This document shows positions 1 to 12,026 of a stretch of 64,000 nucleotides of DNA, in pieces; the stretch's first letter is position 1; the number at the start of each line of letters is the position of its first letter. The notes under the pieces were generated by a model that had not been told where the DNA came from, searched no databases, and worked only from the letters and a program-made list of their open reading frames with translations. Source of the DNA: Eleusine coracana subsp. coracana. Its lineage: Eukaryota; Streptophyta; Magnoliopsida; Poales; Poaceae. Made by a program: the position numbers and the translations under genes. The DNA lies in NCBI GenBank assembly GCA_032690845.1, contig CM064424.1:35467462-35531461 (forward strand), in the 5' to 3' direction.

Positions 1-1790
1 AAGCATCAAAAGACTCATGATGTACCTTACCCCAATGGAAATCAATGCCCTTCTTTGTCAACTCATGCAAAGGTGCAGCAATGGTGCTGAAATCTTTGAC
101 AAAGCGGCGGTAGAAACCTGCAAGACCAAGAAAACTCCTCACCTGTGTGAGAGTTTTTGGTACAGGCCAGCTCTTTATGGCTTCAATCTTCGCCTCATCC
201 ACCTCAATTCCCTGTGGAGTCACAACATAGCCAAGAAAAGAGACTCGATCCGTGCAAAAGATGCACTTCTCAAGGTTACCAAATAAACGTGCATCTCGTA
301 AAGCATCAAAAACAGCACGCAAATGATTCATATGTTCATCCATAGATTTGCTATAAATCAAGATATCATCAAAGTAAACTACCACAAATTTGCCAATGAA
401 AGCTCTTAAAACCTCATTCATCAAGTGCATGAAAGTACTAGGTGCATTAGTTAACCCAAAAGGCATTACTAACCACTCATATAATCCAAATTTGGTTTTG
501 AAAGCTGTTTTCCATTCGTCTCCAAGTTTCATTCTAATTTGATGGTAGCCACTACGCAAATCAATTTTAGTGAAAATTATAGCACCACATAACTCATCAA
601 GCATGTCGTCTAACCTAGGAATAGGATGACGATACCTAATAGTAATATTATTAATGGCTCTACAATCTACACACATACGCCAAGTATCATCTTTCTTAGG
701 AACCAAAAGTACAGGAACAACACAAGGACTAAGTGATTGACGAACATACCCACGATCCAAAAGGTATTGAACTTGTCGTTGTATCTCCTTAGTCTCCTCA
801 GGGTTGGTCCTATAAGCAGCACGGTTTGGCAAAGTAGCACCCGGAATCAAATCAATTTGATGCTCAATCCCTCTCAAAGGTGGCAATCCCGGGGGTATCT
901 CAGCTGGAAAAACATCCTCATACTCCTGCAAAAGGTTAATGACAGCAGGAGACACAACACTAGAAGCAATATCATCAAGCGAAAACAAAGCTTCTTTGCA
1001 TATCAAAGCATAGCAAATATCATCATTATCAGAAATTTCAGCAAGCTCAGATTTTGTTGCAAGACATGAACGACCTTGTAATTTAACTCCAGCACCCTTA
1101 GAACTTGAAGAATCATTAACATTACTAGGTGTAGAATTAGAATTAACAGGTTGTTGAATTTCAGGACCTTTATTTTTCAAACTAGCAGCTCTTTCTAAAT
1201 CAGCTTGTACAATTTCAGCAGGGGTCCTTGGTAACAAAGTAATTTTAGTTCCTTTATGCATAAAAGTGTACTTATTACTTCTACCATGGTGTACAGCATC
1301 ATTATCAAATTCCCAAGATCTACCCAATAAAAGTGAACATGCTTGCATGGGTACGACATCACAATCAACAGAATCCACATAAGAACCAATGGAAAAAGGA
1401 ACTCTACAAGTTTGTATTACCTTAGCTTTGCCAGAGTCGTTTAACCACTGAATGTAGTACGGATGTGGATGTGGACGTGTGGTCAAAGCAAGCTTGGTGA
1501 CCACATCAGAACTCACCAAGTTATTGCAGCTCCCTCCATCAATGATGACACGTGCTCGGCGGTTCTTGATGACGAAGAAAATCTGGAACAAGTTGTGGCG
1601 CTGCATCGTCTCGGGCTGATGAACTTGTGCGCTAAGGGCATGTTGAACAATAATGTTCATGTATCCTGTGGTGTCTCCGCCTCCAAGGACGAGGTCACTG
1701 CCGGTGGCAGCGATGTCCTCCTCCTCATCCTCCATATCGGAGGTGCTCATGTAACCGCCATCGTCTGTCACCACATATGCCCGCCTACTT
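1..1790 (-). CDS. Ty3/gypsy Pol fragment of element A: protease, reverse transcriptase, start of RNase H (cut by window edge)
   Basis: Read on the minus strand, a frame continuous with the gag knuckle gives a retropepsin region with IIDGGSCNN (about 1520-1546) and the downstream YVDSVDCDV and LLLGRSWEFD motifs. Reverse transcriptase follows: WRMCVDCRAIN, the palm motif FTKIDLRSGYHQI, MPFGLTNAPSTF and the catalytic VYFDDILIYS (about 352-385; YFDD is the usual plant Ty3 form). The reading continues past FLGYVVTPQGIEVD towards RNase H and runs off the left edge. I saw no stop in the stretches I translated, unlike gag upstream. The protease uses DGGS instead of the commoner DS/TG. In an active element this part would process the polyprotein and copy the RNA genome inside cytoplasmic virus-like particles. 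Domain identity is firm from the motifs; clade assignment is not attempted. Confidence 0.88.
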
Positions 1791-3024
1791 GGACAATCTT
1801 TCTGCGCATGACCAAGTCCATGGCAGCGGTGGCACTGAATCCCTGTAGTGCACCCTGTCGAAGCAACAGAGGAGGCACTACTAGCTGGTACCTGCACAGA
1901 AAGTTTACCTGAGCGTGTAGAAGGTGCAGAGGCTGATCTTGGGGCAGCAGAAACAACACTGGTTCCCTTGGTAGCTGCTGGTGGGGGCAGCCGGAAAGAT
2001 GGCCTGGGCAGCCCCGAAGTCCCCGTCGAGCATGGGGGGTAGGAGTTCCTTGACTTGCTGTACTCCTCAAAAGCCTGGAAAAGTCCTTGTGATTCTTTCT
2101 CTGCAAGCATAGCATACTGGAAACACTGGGTGAGGGTATAATATTCTTTGTAATCAAGGATGTCCTGAATTTCTTTTCTTAAACCAGAATAAAAGCACAA
2201 ATCTGATCCTCTACTTTTTCAACTACAACACAACGAATCAAACCCTTCTAAAGCTCACTAAAATACTCCTGAACAGTTTTATCTCCTTGGTCTAAACGTT
2301 GCAGTTTATTACGAATCTCTCTATAAAAAGAAAGGGGAATAAAACGATCACGCATTGCTACCTTAAGTTCTTCCCAAGTAGTAGGCAAATCAGTTTCAGC
2401 AGCTAGACCACTGCACCAAACAATTGCAAAGTCCTTAAACTCACTAGTAGCTTGTCTAACTCTATGTTGTTCAGGAACAAGGTGGGCATTAAATTTTTGT
2501 TCTACAGTCATCACCCAATCAAGATAAACATCACCATCATACTGACCCGAAAACAAAGGAATTGAAAACTTAATTTTAGCATACGGGTCATCTGGAGCAT
2601 AGTTACCGTGTGGACGACGGTTGTAGTTATGGAAACCACCCATACCTTGAGTATTATGTTGCAAACGACGTCGTAATCATGCGGTCCTTGTAGCTGACCT
2701 ATCCACGGTGCCATCAGCCTTATACACCGTGTCTTAATCATGGACGTCTTCCACATCGTTGTTGTTGTTATTGGTGTTCGTATTGTTGGTTTTAGGAGCG
2801 GTCTCCAATGCGACAACCTGATCAGTTAACTTAGAGACCCGCTTCTCTAACCGCTCGATGCTTTCTCCAATGTGAAGCTTGCTGACCGCATCAATAATGG
2901 CTCTGGTGATCGTCTCTGCCAAATCACTCTGAGCAGCCTGCAAAGCCTTCTGGAGCTGCTCTTGGCTCACGCACTCAGCAAATTGTGAGGGTGAAGCCAT
3001 CTCTCCGTCGTCACTTCCTGCCAT
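1791..3024 (-). pseudogene. Ty3/gypsy gag of element A, broken
   Basis: The start is placed at MAGSDDGEMASP (3024), which begins an acidic, helical N-terminus with a short Asn-rich tract. Then comes the conserved retrotransposon Gag domain (2248-2664; motifs FSGQYDGDVYLDW, WEELKVAMRDRF, DKTVQEYFSEL) and a CCHC zinc knuckle CHRCHGLGHAQKDC (about 1793-1837) that would bind the RNA genome. The reading is interrupted by stops near 2670-2735, a stop at 2248 and a change of frame around 2160-2200, so no full-length Gag can be made. Pol follows directly downstream. The family is clear; the decay shows an old copy. Confidence 0.85.
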
Positions 3025-4232
3025 CACAAACACCAAAACAGGAAACAAACAGTGAAGGTTATCCCTACAAAACAGCTAAGCAGTGGTGCCTCTCAACACA
3101 ACAAAAGGAGACTCCTTACAAAGCTCTTACAAAGTTCTGAAAAGCAAAGCAAAGGATACCAGAGAGATATGTTCCACGATTGCAAGGGTCACAAGATAAC
3201 CTGTGTGCTGTCCAGAAGAAATATGTAGAGCTAGGAAGGCCAAATATATATATATGAGTGGTACACAAATCAAAAACAGATAGTAAAGCTGAATAAGTGC
3301 CCAAGTAACTTGACCCTAGTTGCTGGTCTAAATATGTCCTAGAACAGTAGTGATAGCAAAGTAGAAACAAGGAGACAAAGGCACAATAGGCGATAACAGG
3401 GGGTTAAGTGCAAAACAGCCAAATCCAGAAATTTCAGGGGGCTAGATGTAGCACTAGTAGAAATCCCAAATTTCTTTTTTTTGATTTTATTTTTTTGATA
3501 TTTTTCTCCTACTCACTAACAATGGAGGAGAATCCACAAAATATTTCAGCTCAAACAGAGGTAGGATGTGGCCTACAGAAAATCTTGAAGTTGCAGAAAA
3601 TGTCGGGTTTAAACATAAATCAATTTTTTCTTTATCTTCCCGATATTATTTGAATTTTTTGACGAGGGCACACAGGACAGAGCCTGGTGTGGGTATCCCC
3701 AACTTTGAGTCAAGAATCTCCTGTAAAAATTTCAGCCAAAATAGACAACCGAGCGAAAAGTTATGCCTGTTTTACCAAACGGGGGTCGGAGTCGATTTTC
3801 CAGAAACCCGAGTCGGGTTAGGGATCGGGTAAGGTTTTTTTTTAGCGGCGTGGATGCAGCGGAAAGTGGAATTTGTGGGAATTGGTCTGAGGTGTTGATG
3901 GTGTGTTCAGGGTGGGATTAGGGCGGGACTAGGCTAGGTGTGTCGATCAATCAACCCTAGCACAAAAAGCCAACAAAGCAGAGGATGGTGAAGGGGATGG
4001 CGGCTAGGGTTGCAAGGGAAACACTACTGACGACAAAAACACAAACTAAACCAGCGACTAAACAAGAACTAGGGCACAAACTCAACACTACGGACTCTGA
4101 AATTGAAATATGCAAAGGCTAAACACGTGGTTATGGGCGGAGGGAAAAATTTTTTGGGCTTTACTGTGGACGATAGGATGAACACAAAACAAAATTAACT
4201 AAGGGTAGTATGAACCTGACGGTGCACCTGAA
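3025..4232 (-). other. Untranslated leader of element A
   Basis: This stretch lies between the primer-binding site and the gag start. I find no coding region. It contains a short TA run near 3246-3256 and is recognisably similar to the leader of element B (5282-6345); both share a block around 'aacagatagta', the poly-T/A-rich part and a 'cggactctgaaatt' block. That similarity shows A and B are diverged members of one family. Confidence 0.6.
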
Positions 4233-4245
4233 GCTCTGATTACCA
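4233..4245 (-). other. Primer-binding site of element A (initiator tRNA-Met type)
   Basis: On the minus strand it reads TGGTAATCAGAGC, one inserted base away from the standard TGGTATCAGAGC complement of the initiator tRNA-Met 3' end. It sits two bases inside the LTR edge, which fixes the orientation of A as right to left. Confidence 0.75.
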
Positions 4246-4247
4246 CT

Positions 4248-4832
4248 TGATGTGGACAAGGGTTCCCGATCTTCCGAAAGGTTCTGGATACGTTGATTTG
4301 GTCGGAGGCGACACACAAATCGATCCGGCTTCAGAACAGCACGTTCTAAACCCCGCAATCGCAGCACGACGTCTCCTCTGGTTATCAACCATCCTAAAAC
4401 GATTGACCTCGCTGAGAAGGCTAATCCCTGCCTACAAATCAAGAACACAAGAAAGAACAAAGAAGAAAGCAACACAATTGCAGATGTATTATGAATCTCA
4501 CAAAGTTGGGGTGTCACAAACCGTGATGACGGTGAAACTGTTATGAACAGAATAATCTAAGCAAAACCCAAACCCTAATGGTGTGGCGGCGGCTGTATAT
4601 GAAGACCCTAGGGTCATGCAAGACCCTCTGGACGCACCCCTACTTGGGGTCAACTAGATACAAAGCCCAAAGGCCAAAAACAGGCGACACAGCACCGAAA
4701 CAGATTCTGGACTCTCTCTTGTTTCGACGATTTCTGACGACACAGCCCAAAGGTCTTCTTCTTATATTTCCGTGCATATGTAGAATGTCCAAATCCGAGT
4801 CCGTATGCATCTTGGGCATCCATTTTAGTGCA
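4248..4832 (-). repeat. LTR shared between elements A and B
   Basis: The plus-strand edge TGATGTGG abuts the element A primer-binding site, so this is A's 5' LTR. It also lies where B's 3' LTR is expected, giving an LTR-B-LTR-A arrangement. The right edge is only approximate: I chose the CA of 'tttagtgca' near 4832, but no clear polypurine tract confirms it. The minus-strand reading frame of the B pol end seems to run into it. Confidence 0.55.
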
Positions 4833-5281
4833 GACTGGTCCTGAGCCCCGAAACAGACTTGAAGTCTGTTTTGGTTGGGCCTCCACCTTGGCTTCCACGT
4901 CCTTGCTGGTCCTCCACGTCTCCAAGTCCTTCTCCCATCATCTCCTGGTCCTCTCCATGGTTCCTAATTACAATATAATCATTAGGTAGCAAACCATTCT
5001 CAGAAGTGATATATAATGAAGAACGTAGGAACGAGCTCACCTCTAAATTTAGTTGTCGTGCACGAGCTCTAGTCATTGGACCTTGTAAGTCCAAAATTGG
5101 AGGAGTGTTGCATGTATCCTTAGGAGTGATGTCCTCATCAACCCATCAACTCAGCAAACTTCGTTTCCATGAATGTACGCTGGTCCGCAAGAAGCTTCAT
5201 GAGCTCGGCCTTGGACACGCAATCATTGAAGTCTGTAGGGGACTCCAACTCTCCAGGTGTCCCTTTCCCTTTCTGTGACAT
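4833..5281 (-). pseudogene. Element B: gag start fused to pol C-terminus
   Basis: An ATG at 5281 opens MSQKGKGTPGELESPTDF, a Gag N-terminus, which runs to ETKFAELMG and then stops (about 5138-5145). Immediately beyond, another frame reads DEDITPKDTCNTPPI and then GPMTRARARQLN. GPMTRARAR is a signature found at the extreme C-terminus of many plant Ty3 Pol proteins. Nearly all of gag and pol (several kilobases) is therefore missing and the two ends are joined. No enzyme domain remains. B could only have moved with help from an intact relative. Confidence 0.75.
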
Positions 5282-6347
5282 GGTGAAAAGCAAAAGACAA
5301 GACTAAACAAAAAGATTAGCCCTATCAACTAGCAGGCAGCAGAGGGTGTAGAAAGTGGAAAACAATATCAGAAGCAATGTATCACAATCTTGCAAGTGTT
5401 CTTACCAAAGCCAAACAGGTCGACACAATCTGTAGTTTGAGCTTGGGTGTAACAGTTGCAAGGAAGAAACCTGTGCTGCAATATGTATTGCTTGGAAGGC
5501 TAATATGTATGTCAGTGGAACACAATTCAATAACAGATAGTAGCACTGAATAAATGTCCAAAGCAGTGTCCTAATTGCTGGCAAAAGAATAGTCTTCAAA
5601 AACAGTTATGACAGCAAGAACAATGGCAAAGGCAGCAAGGATCAAAATAGACTTCACAAACTTAGAATTTTCAGGGCGGGGGGGGGGGGGGGGGGGGGGA
5701 GGGGGGTGCAAATCAAAATCTTGATTTTTTTGTATGATTTTTCCACTATTTTTCTATGATAGTGGAACACAACGGAAGGAACCACAAGAAGTTTTAACTC
5801 AAACAGAGGGAAAACAAAGGGTAGGCAAAATCACAAAGTTTCACTAAAAGCGCTATTTTTGACTTCACAATTTTTTTTCTATTTTTTCCCGATTTTTTTG
5901 AATTTTTTGACGAGGGCACACAGGGCGGAGCCTAGTGTGGGTCACCGAAAGTTATGCCTGTTTTACCGAAGGTATGTCAAGATAGGGTTTGAGGGGTGGA
6001 GGGGGGGGGGAAACAGAATCAGGTAGGGTTTTTTTGTTGGCAACGGATTGTGGGTGTGGTGGGTGGGTGACACGATTGTGAATCCGATCGAATACACGAT
6101 GGTGATGGTGGTGTGCAGTGGAGATCAAAACACAAACCGAATCGAAACACAAATTCAAACCAGCAACTGAACTCGACTAGGACACAAACTCAACACTACG
6201 GACTCTGAAATTAAATTATGCAAAGGCTAAATAGTGTCTGGGATGGTGGGGAAATTTTTTTTGGTAGGCTTTTTCGTGGACAAAAAGGTGATGAACATAA
6301 ACGAATCTAAAGGGAAGAACACGATAATACCTCACGGGGAACATAGA
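5282..6347 (-). other. Untranslated leader of element B with long G tract
   Basis: No credible gene. The region parallels the leader of A. It holds a run of 22 or more G residues at about 5679-5699, followed by a second G-rich block, and a shorter G tract at about 6000-6009. Such runs are prone to slippage and to sequencing error. Confidence 0.55.
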
Positions 6348-6358
6348 ATCTGCTACCA
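6348..6358 (-). other. Degraded primer-binding site of element B
   Basis: The minus strand reads TGGTAGCAGAT, a decayed version of the tRNA-Met complement seen in A, in the same position just inside the LTR edge. Confidence 0.5.
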
Positions 6359-6360
6359 CT

Positions 6361-7090
6361 TAATGTAGATATGGCCCAATCTTTCGAGAGGTAAGGGGAT
6401 AAACTCGAATTTGGGAACTTGGCATCGATGATCCGGTTTGAATCAGACACGATCCAACCCCGCAACCATTACACCAAGCACAACTTGATTGTTCCTGCAA
6501 GCAAAATTGAGAACACAAGCAAGAGAGGATAAACACACAATCTGAAATTGCAAATATGGATGAAGCGAATCACAAAAAGAGTTTCAAGCTCTGAACACAA
6601 AAGGACTAATCGCCACAGTGGTGTAGAACAAGAACAAGGGCCCTGGATTACTGCAAAAGGACTTGTCACCACAGTTACAATAATTCGATCAAGTTTCTCT
6701 TTGGAAAATTGAACTAAACAAAACCCAAAACTAAAAGATGGTGGCTACTGAGATTATGTAGAAACCAGAGACGTCCTAGCGTTGGGGCGACCAAGGGGGC
6801 GCCCACAACATGGGCTTAAGGCCCGACACGATACATGGCCATGTTGGCCCAAAATAAGTGGCGCAGCACATTGTTATGGTCACACCCTTTCCAAAGCATC
6901 AAAGAAACTTGACAACGGCGTTGTCGTTCCCTTTCCAAAGCATCAAAGAACGCCTCATTTGGACGTCGGATGTGGGAGATATCATCAAAACCGTGAAGGG
7001 GTGTCGGCTGAATCCGAGACAAACGCGGCGACCGAGTTGGTGATGACTTGTAACTTGGGGAAGGCCATGATATGCGCGTATCCAGCATGG
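6361..7090 (-). repeat. 5' LTR of element B
   Basis: Begins TAATGTAG on the plus strand (the TG end has become TA) next to the decayed primer-binding site. It shares a block with LTR A around 'ccccgcaa' and 'gatccggtt'. The right edge is approximate. It contains a direct repeat of 'tccaaagcatcaaagaa' at about 6890 and 6933. Confidence 0.5.
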
Positions 7091-7408
7091 TGATGTCCTC
7101 ATCAAAACAATTCTTTCACTCAAGCAAGGATCCAAATCAAACATGGCACACCTCACCAAAACATAGCAGATAAGCTCGATACAGCTAAACGAAACTAAAG
7201 AACTTATAACTCTATAAGGGAAGACCTTAGAAAATAGATCATACCATCTATCGAATGTTGGAAAAATATTTAATAGAAATGGAGGATAGACAAGAAAGCC
7301 AATGGAAGGGATAAGTAATCAAGAGATTATAATTTATATAAAAAATAGTTTTGTTAAAAACCTAAAAACAACCATTTCTAACTATGCTTGTGTCCTACGG
7401 TCGACATG
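7091..7408 (-). other. Leader remnant of the X1 Tekay/Del-like element
   Basis: AT-rich sequence without a gene, directly downstream (on the minus strand) of the X1 primer-binding site. The rest of that element's interior and its other LTR are not seen. The interior appears cut off where element B begins. Confidence 0.45.
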
Positions 7409-7420
7409 GCTCTGATACCA
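7409..7420 (-). other. Primer-binding site of X1
   Basis: Minus strand TGGTATCAGAGC, a perfect match to the standard initiator tRNA-Met complement, three bases inside the LTR end TGTCACACCC (7424). Confidence 0.85.
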
Positions 7421-7738
7421 CTCTGTCACACCCGGTTTTTAGGCTAAAACCGAATGCTTCTGTATACGTGCCCAGGATCAAGTTGTCACATATACAGGAC
7501 AAAAGTGAAATAATAGTAAAACCAATGTTTTATTATTAATATCTCGAATCATTATTACATAGCATATATTACACCAAAGCATAAAAGAAAACAGCGGAAG
7601 GCTCCATAATGCCACAGGCAGTCCACCGGGGGTCGCGCTCCTAGTCGAAGTAGTCTTCGTCAGCATAGTCAATCTCACCAGCGTCGTCTGAGCGGCAGTA
7701 ATATAGCAACAACAAAACAGGGAAAACTAAAATGCATA

Positions 7739-7753
7739 AGTACATAAAGTACT
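7739..7753 (-). promoter_or_regulatory. LTR hairpin, X1 copy
   Basis: AGTAC-ATAAA-GTACT, perfect 5-bp arms, next to the conserved CTTGCTGAGT block (minus strand). It is the weaker X1 version of a stem-loop found at the same place in X2, X3 and both Y LTRs. Confidence 0.5.
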
Positions 7754-7880
7754 CAGCAAGTGGGGGAAAGTATGACATGCAGGCTAAAACAAGAACATGC
7801 TAGACATAGGTTTATTGCCCTATGCAACCTTAGCCTATGACTCTAAGCATCAAGTTAACCACATGTCCAACACTATCGGT

Positions 7881-8014
7881 TACCCACAAATAGCAAAACT
7901 ATGAGTTACCCACTCATACCAGAACACTACAGGTTACCCACCTGCAGTACCATCCAAATCCGGTTACCCACCAGATCCACCCAAATCTGGTTACCCACCA
8001 GATCCACCCAATCA
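7881..8014. repeat. Short tandem repeat built on GGTTACCCAC
   Basis: Five copies of (G)GTTACCCAC occur at about 7881, 7905, 7931, 7961 and 7988. The last two sit in near-identical 27-bp units (from 'ccaaatccggttaccc' to 'agatccac'). X2 and X3 do not show it in this form. Confidence 0.75.
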
Positions 8015-10077
8015 TGTATCTAATCATGTGAGGATCCAGGCCGCTCTTGACCATGAGCACGGCTATTATAACAGTTTTACACTCTACAGAGGTTGCACAA
8101 CTTTACCCACAGGTTGGTGATTCCATCACCCATCGGTGACTAAAGTCTCCCTGTTGCCAACACACTACCATAGGTGTGAGGCCAAGAGATCACCACATGG
8201 TCTTTCAAAGCGCTTCCCAGCTTGCAAAATGTCCATGCTAAGGTTTCACCGATGCGGGATTAACCATCCCTACAGAGGCCCCATCTGGCACTGTGGCTAG
8301 AAGTAACCCTTCATCACCTGAGGCTGAAAGTAACCCTCTCGTCCTCCTTCCTCGAACACTCGCAAAACTAGAAAGACATCTATTACTAAACCACGCCTAC
8401 CCATATCAGCCCTGTGCTTTGCGCTGTTTTCCTGGGTGGCCACTCCACGAATTTGGTTTGTATGACCAGAAGCAGGCACTACCACAAACCAAACAGTACA
8501 TTACCCGTACTTGCGCATACCTACACCATCCTCAACATCCTCCTACTTGGGTCATCTAAATTACCCAAATGATAATTAGGTTCAAGTGAATATTAGTCAA
8601 GATTATTATTATTCAATTTTAATTCCCCAAAGTACTGCACTAGCATGACGTACCCAAAAACCCATACACTCAACCGTAATCCAGGCGACAAGGAATAATC
8701 AGGAAGGATAAATGACACCGGATTCAAATTTAGACAAACATGCAAAAATTAAACTAATCCTTAATAGGTACAATATGGTCAAGGACACTTGCCATGTTCT
8801 CCCGCTAATTGCTGCTCAAAATCAAGATCCTGGAAATTCTGGAGCTGCTCCTCTTCTAATATCGATAAATACCGGAAAAGTAAAACACAAACAAATAAGG
8901 AACAGTACACCAAACAATTCCTAATGACTATGAAAATAGTACCAAAATATAGTATGCGTTCCTATGATCCTGTGAACGTAAAAATCACCTAAATCGGAGT
9001 TATGGTTGAAAAGTTATGCTAGTTTGAAGTTTCAGGGGGAAAAAGGTAAAAACAACAAGGTTTAGGGACCTATTTGTAATTTTATAACACTACAGGGACT
9101 AAAGTGTAAATTATTAGGACTGAAAAATAATTACTAAAAAGTATAAGGTTGTTTCTACAAAATTTTAGGACCTAAACATAATTTTAATAAAGTACAGGGG
9201 TCTAAGTGTAAAAAGACAAGGTTAAAAATATAATTAAATAGAAGTACAGGGGTGTTTCTATAAAATTTTAGGGCTAAAATATGATTAAACTAAAAGTTCT
9301 TGAGAAAATTTGGACTAAATTCTAATTAGGAGAAAGATGAGGGGCCTAACTGAAAAAACTCGCATTTTCCTAGAATTATTTCTAATTAAATTAAATCCTA
9401 AAAGTGGTGGACTGGGTCCATGGGGGGCGTGGACCAGGGTTTGACCAGGAGTCCATGGTCCATGGTGGACCGGGCTCATACCCCTTCGGGGTCTTTTAAT
9501 CTGGGCCGCAGATCTTGAAATCAAGGGCCGGGGATGATTTCCGGTGAGGTGGGTGGCTGCCGGCGGCAACAGAGGTGGCGGCTGCATGGGCAGCTCGTCG
9601 GAGTTGGTCGCGGGCGCGCATCTAGCGGCCGGTTCTTCGCCGCGAGTTAACAGAGAGAGAGAGAGGATCGAGGGGGTCGTTACCACATGTCGCGTTTAGT
9701 CGGGGAGGCCCGGGAGGCGGGTCGGCGACGACGGAAGGCGGGTCGGCGACGACGGAAGCTCGGTGGGGAGGGTGCTCCAAGGGTCGCGGTCGAGATTTGA
9801 GGTGCGGGGAAGAGGCGGCGGGTGGTGGCGATGCCGTGGGGGTGTTTTATAGGGGCAGTGGGGGAAGAGGGGAGGCGAGCGTTGAGCCCGTCGGCTTTAA
9901 TGCCGGTGGTGGCCATTGATGGTCTCCCGCGCACTAGGGTGCCGTATAATGGCCACTAGGGTCGACAAGTGGGGGAGGGGAAAGCGGGGAGGCGCGCGGG
10001 TGCTCGGAGGTGGTTTCGAGGAGTTGGGGAGGCGGGGAATTGAAACGGCGATGGCATCGGTTTCCCGTCGGTGGGCA

Positions 10078-10104
10078 TCGGGGGGGGGGGGGGGGGGGGG
10101 GGGG
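10078..10104. repeat. Poly-G tract of about 24 bases
   Basis: An uninterrupted G run inside the GC-rich part of LTR X1. It makes a poly-Pro or poly-Gly artefact in translation and is a likely slippage and G-quadruplex site. Confidence 0.9.
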
Positions 10105-10654
10105 AGGGAGAGGCTGGAGGTGGAAGACGAGCGGGTGGGGCCGAGCGGGGTCGGCTGTCAGCGGCTGGGGGCGGGGCTGCGCTGCGGAATGGCTGACTGG
10201 GCTGCGATGTACGAGTGGGCCGGGGCGCTGCGTCTGCTGGGCTGGACGAAAAGAAGAGAGGGGGAGGAGAAAAGGGGAGAGTGGGCTGCCAGGCCAAAAA
10301 TGGAAAAGGGGAAAAGGGATGGAAGAGTGGGCCGCGTGGGAGAAATTGGCCCATGAGCCAGGTAAGGTTTCTTTTTCCCTCTTTTCTTTTCTAAATCGTT
10401 TTTAACTACTAAATTAATTCTAACATGATTTCTAATCAAATTGTAAAATAAATTTTCACACAATAAAACCCTACTACAAATTCTAATCCAGCATGATGCA
10501 ACAAGCATAAAATAATAATTTAATTACTTAATTAAATAAATCATGAAAATAATCTTTGTCGCTAAATAATTAAAAAATATTAACACCCTAATTAATAATA
10601 GGAAAATAAATAATTAATTAAATAAATAATATATAAGAAAAATAGGGTGTTACA

Positions 10655-11548
10655 GTCAGAGGGAGCAGGAGTTGGCTGACCAGCGTCAGGAGACAACTCT
10701 TCTTCATCATCACCCTGATCCCCAATATATAGCCTTTGATGCAGGGTAGGTTGCTTAATTCGACGACTGGGGGAAGGCAGGGTGATGACTCGATCAACAT
10801 TCTCAGGTCGAGTGCCTACTGCTGAGCTTGAACCACCAGCACTGATCTGCTGTGGCTTTTCGACATAATCCGGTCCCTCAGAATCAATCGGATGGAGCGG
10901 AGGGTGGGATAAATAAGTATCCAGAACCTGAACAAAGGCCAAGACATGAAGTAGGATATCAAAACATGATAATAACAAAATCATTCAATGTTGATCGAGG
11001 CTTACTCAGGCCCGTAGAGTGCCCCCATTATACGCCTTCTCGATTAATGAGTGATCTTGAAGGATATCTCCTTCAAACATCTTGGACAAGCGTGACTGAC
11101 GAAGGTTACCGTTTGGAGGATCAGGCACTTCTCTGGTCTCATCATTGGTAGCATAATTCCATGCCGGGTGACTCTGAAGTTTTAGGGGCTGCACTCTACG
11201 CAATATGAAGCTTTTGGCGATAGTGAAATCATCAACGCCTTCCTTCTTCAGATCAGCAATTTTTTTCAGCAGAGCGACCACCTGGGGGCTGCAGTCTGCA
11301 CATTGATGTACGCCTCTTTCTTGCGTAATTGGACCCTAACGTCGCCTATGGCTACTTGGTTGTCCTTCATCGACAACAGTCGGAGGACAAAGAGATGGCA
11401 AAACAGATTGAAATGGGGGAGAATGCCCAAGAAGGCCTCACACATATGCACGAAAATGGCAATGTGGAGGATAGAATTGGGGTTGAGGTTGACCAGCTCA
11501 ATCCCATAGAAAAAAAGGAGCCCACGCAAGAAGCTGCAGCAGGGAACT
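10655..11548 (-). pseudogene. Remnant of a plant 'putative gypsy-type transposon' protein (Transposase_28-like)
   Basis: The minus strand reads FYGIELVNLNPNSILHIAIF, then CEAFLGILPHFNLF, and after a frame change KKIADLKKEGVDDFTIAKSF, ILRRVQPLKLQSHPAWNY and KMFEGDILQDHSLI. The pattern (N-terminal NPNS...H.a.FvhlCEaflGi.Ph..l and a later RRvqPLk.r.hp.w.Y) is what I recognise from grass proteins annotated with the putative gypsy-type transposon domain. The frame is broken between 11266 and 11281 and further down. Its 5' end is cut by insertion of C1 at 11549; its 3' side is cut by LTR X1 at 10654. Function of the family is not established. Confidence 0.6.
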
Positions 11549-12026
11549 TGTAAGCTTCATGACTATTGATGATTGGATCCCCGAGGTATGGATTTTTGGT
11601 AATAGATGACAACTATGAAATTATGGGCTAATATATACATAAGTGTTGTCTATGTAGGAATGATCTCTAAACTCTATTATAAATCATATGGATGATGGTG
11701 TCCTTGACGATTGATGACAATGACCACAAGCATGGAGGCTTATGAACTTGATGGAGTCCAAGGGTTGATGGAGATGGATCAAAGCGGAGAACAAGCTATG
11801 GCGCAAGTGTTTGGAACACTTGAGTAGTTGTTAGGGCTTTGAGTCCATAGGAAAAACCGCACTATCAAGGGGGGTCATTCTCTTAGGTCATGTCTAGTCG
11901 GTGATGTGCAAGGTTGCTCGGTGAAATCACATGCACTAGGTGACAATGGAGAAGCCAAGGAGCTGTTCGGAGAAGCCGAGAAACAAAGTCAAGCGAGAAC
12001 GACAAGTTTCATCTTCTGGACATAGA

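Larger units (their letters stand above)
7424..10654 (-). repeat. X1: 3.2-kb LTR, Tekay/Del-like
   Basis: The LTR is bounded by TGTCACACCC (7424) and GGGTGTTACA (10654), with the primer-binding site adjoining its left edge, so it is the 5' LTR of a minus-strand element. It is homologous to X2 and X3: shared blocks include the LTR end ('gatcctgggcacg', 'gcattcggtt' on the minus strand) and the box around 'gtgctcacggtcaagagc' (8045-8070). The right two thirds is GC-rich and pyrimidine-biased on the minus strand; the short open frames there (9315-10508) look like composition effects. A minus-strand TATA-like TATAAAA lies at about 9849-9855. Length, TGTCACACCC start and tRNA-Met priming fit Tekay/Del chromoviruses, but no coding region is present to prove it. 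Confidence 0.8.

Noticed and set aside
9315..10508. Several overlapping open frames on both strands in the GC-rich part of LTR X1
   Set aside because: They arise from GC-rich, poly-G/poly-C sequence, encode Pro-, Arg- or Gly-rich low-complexity peptides with no domain, and overlap in opposite strands.
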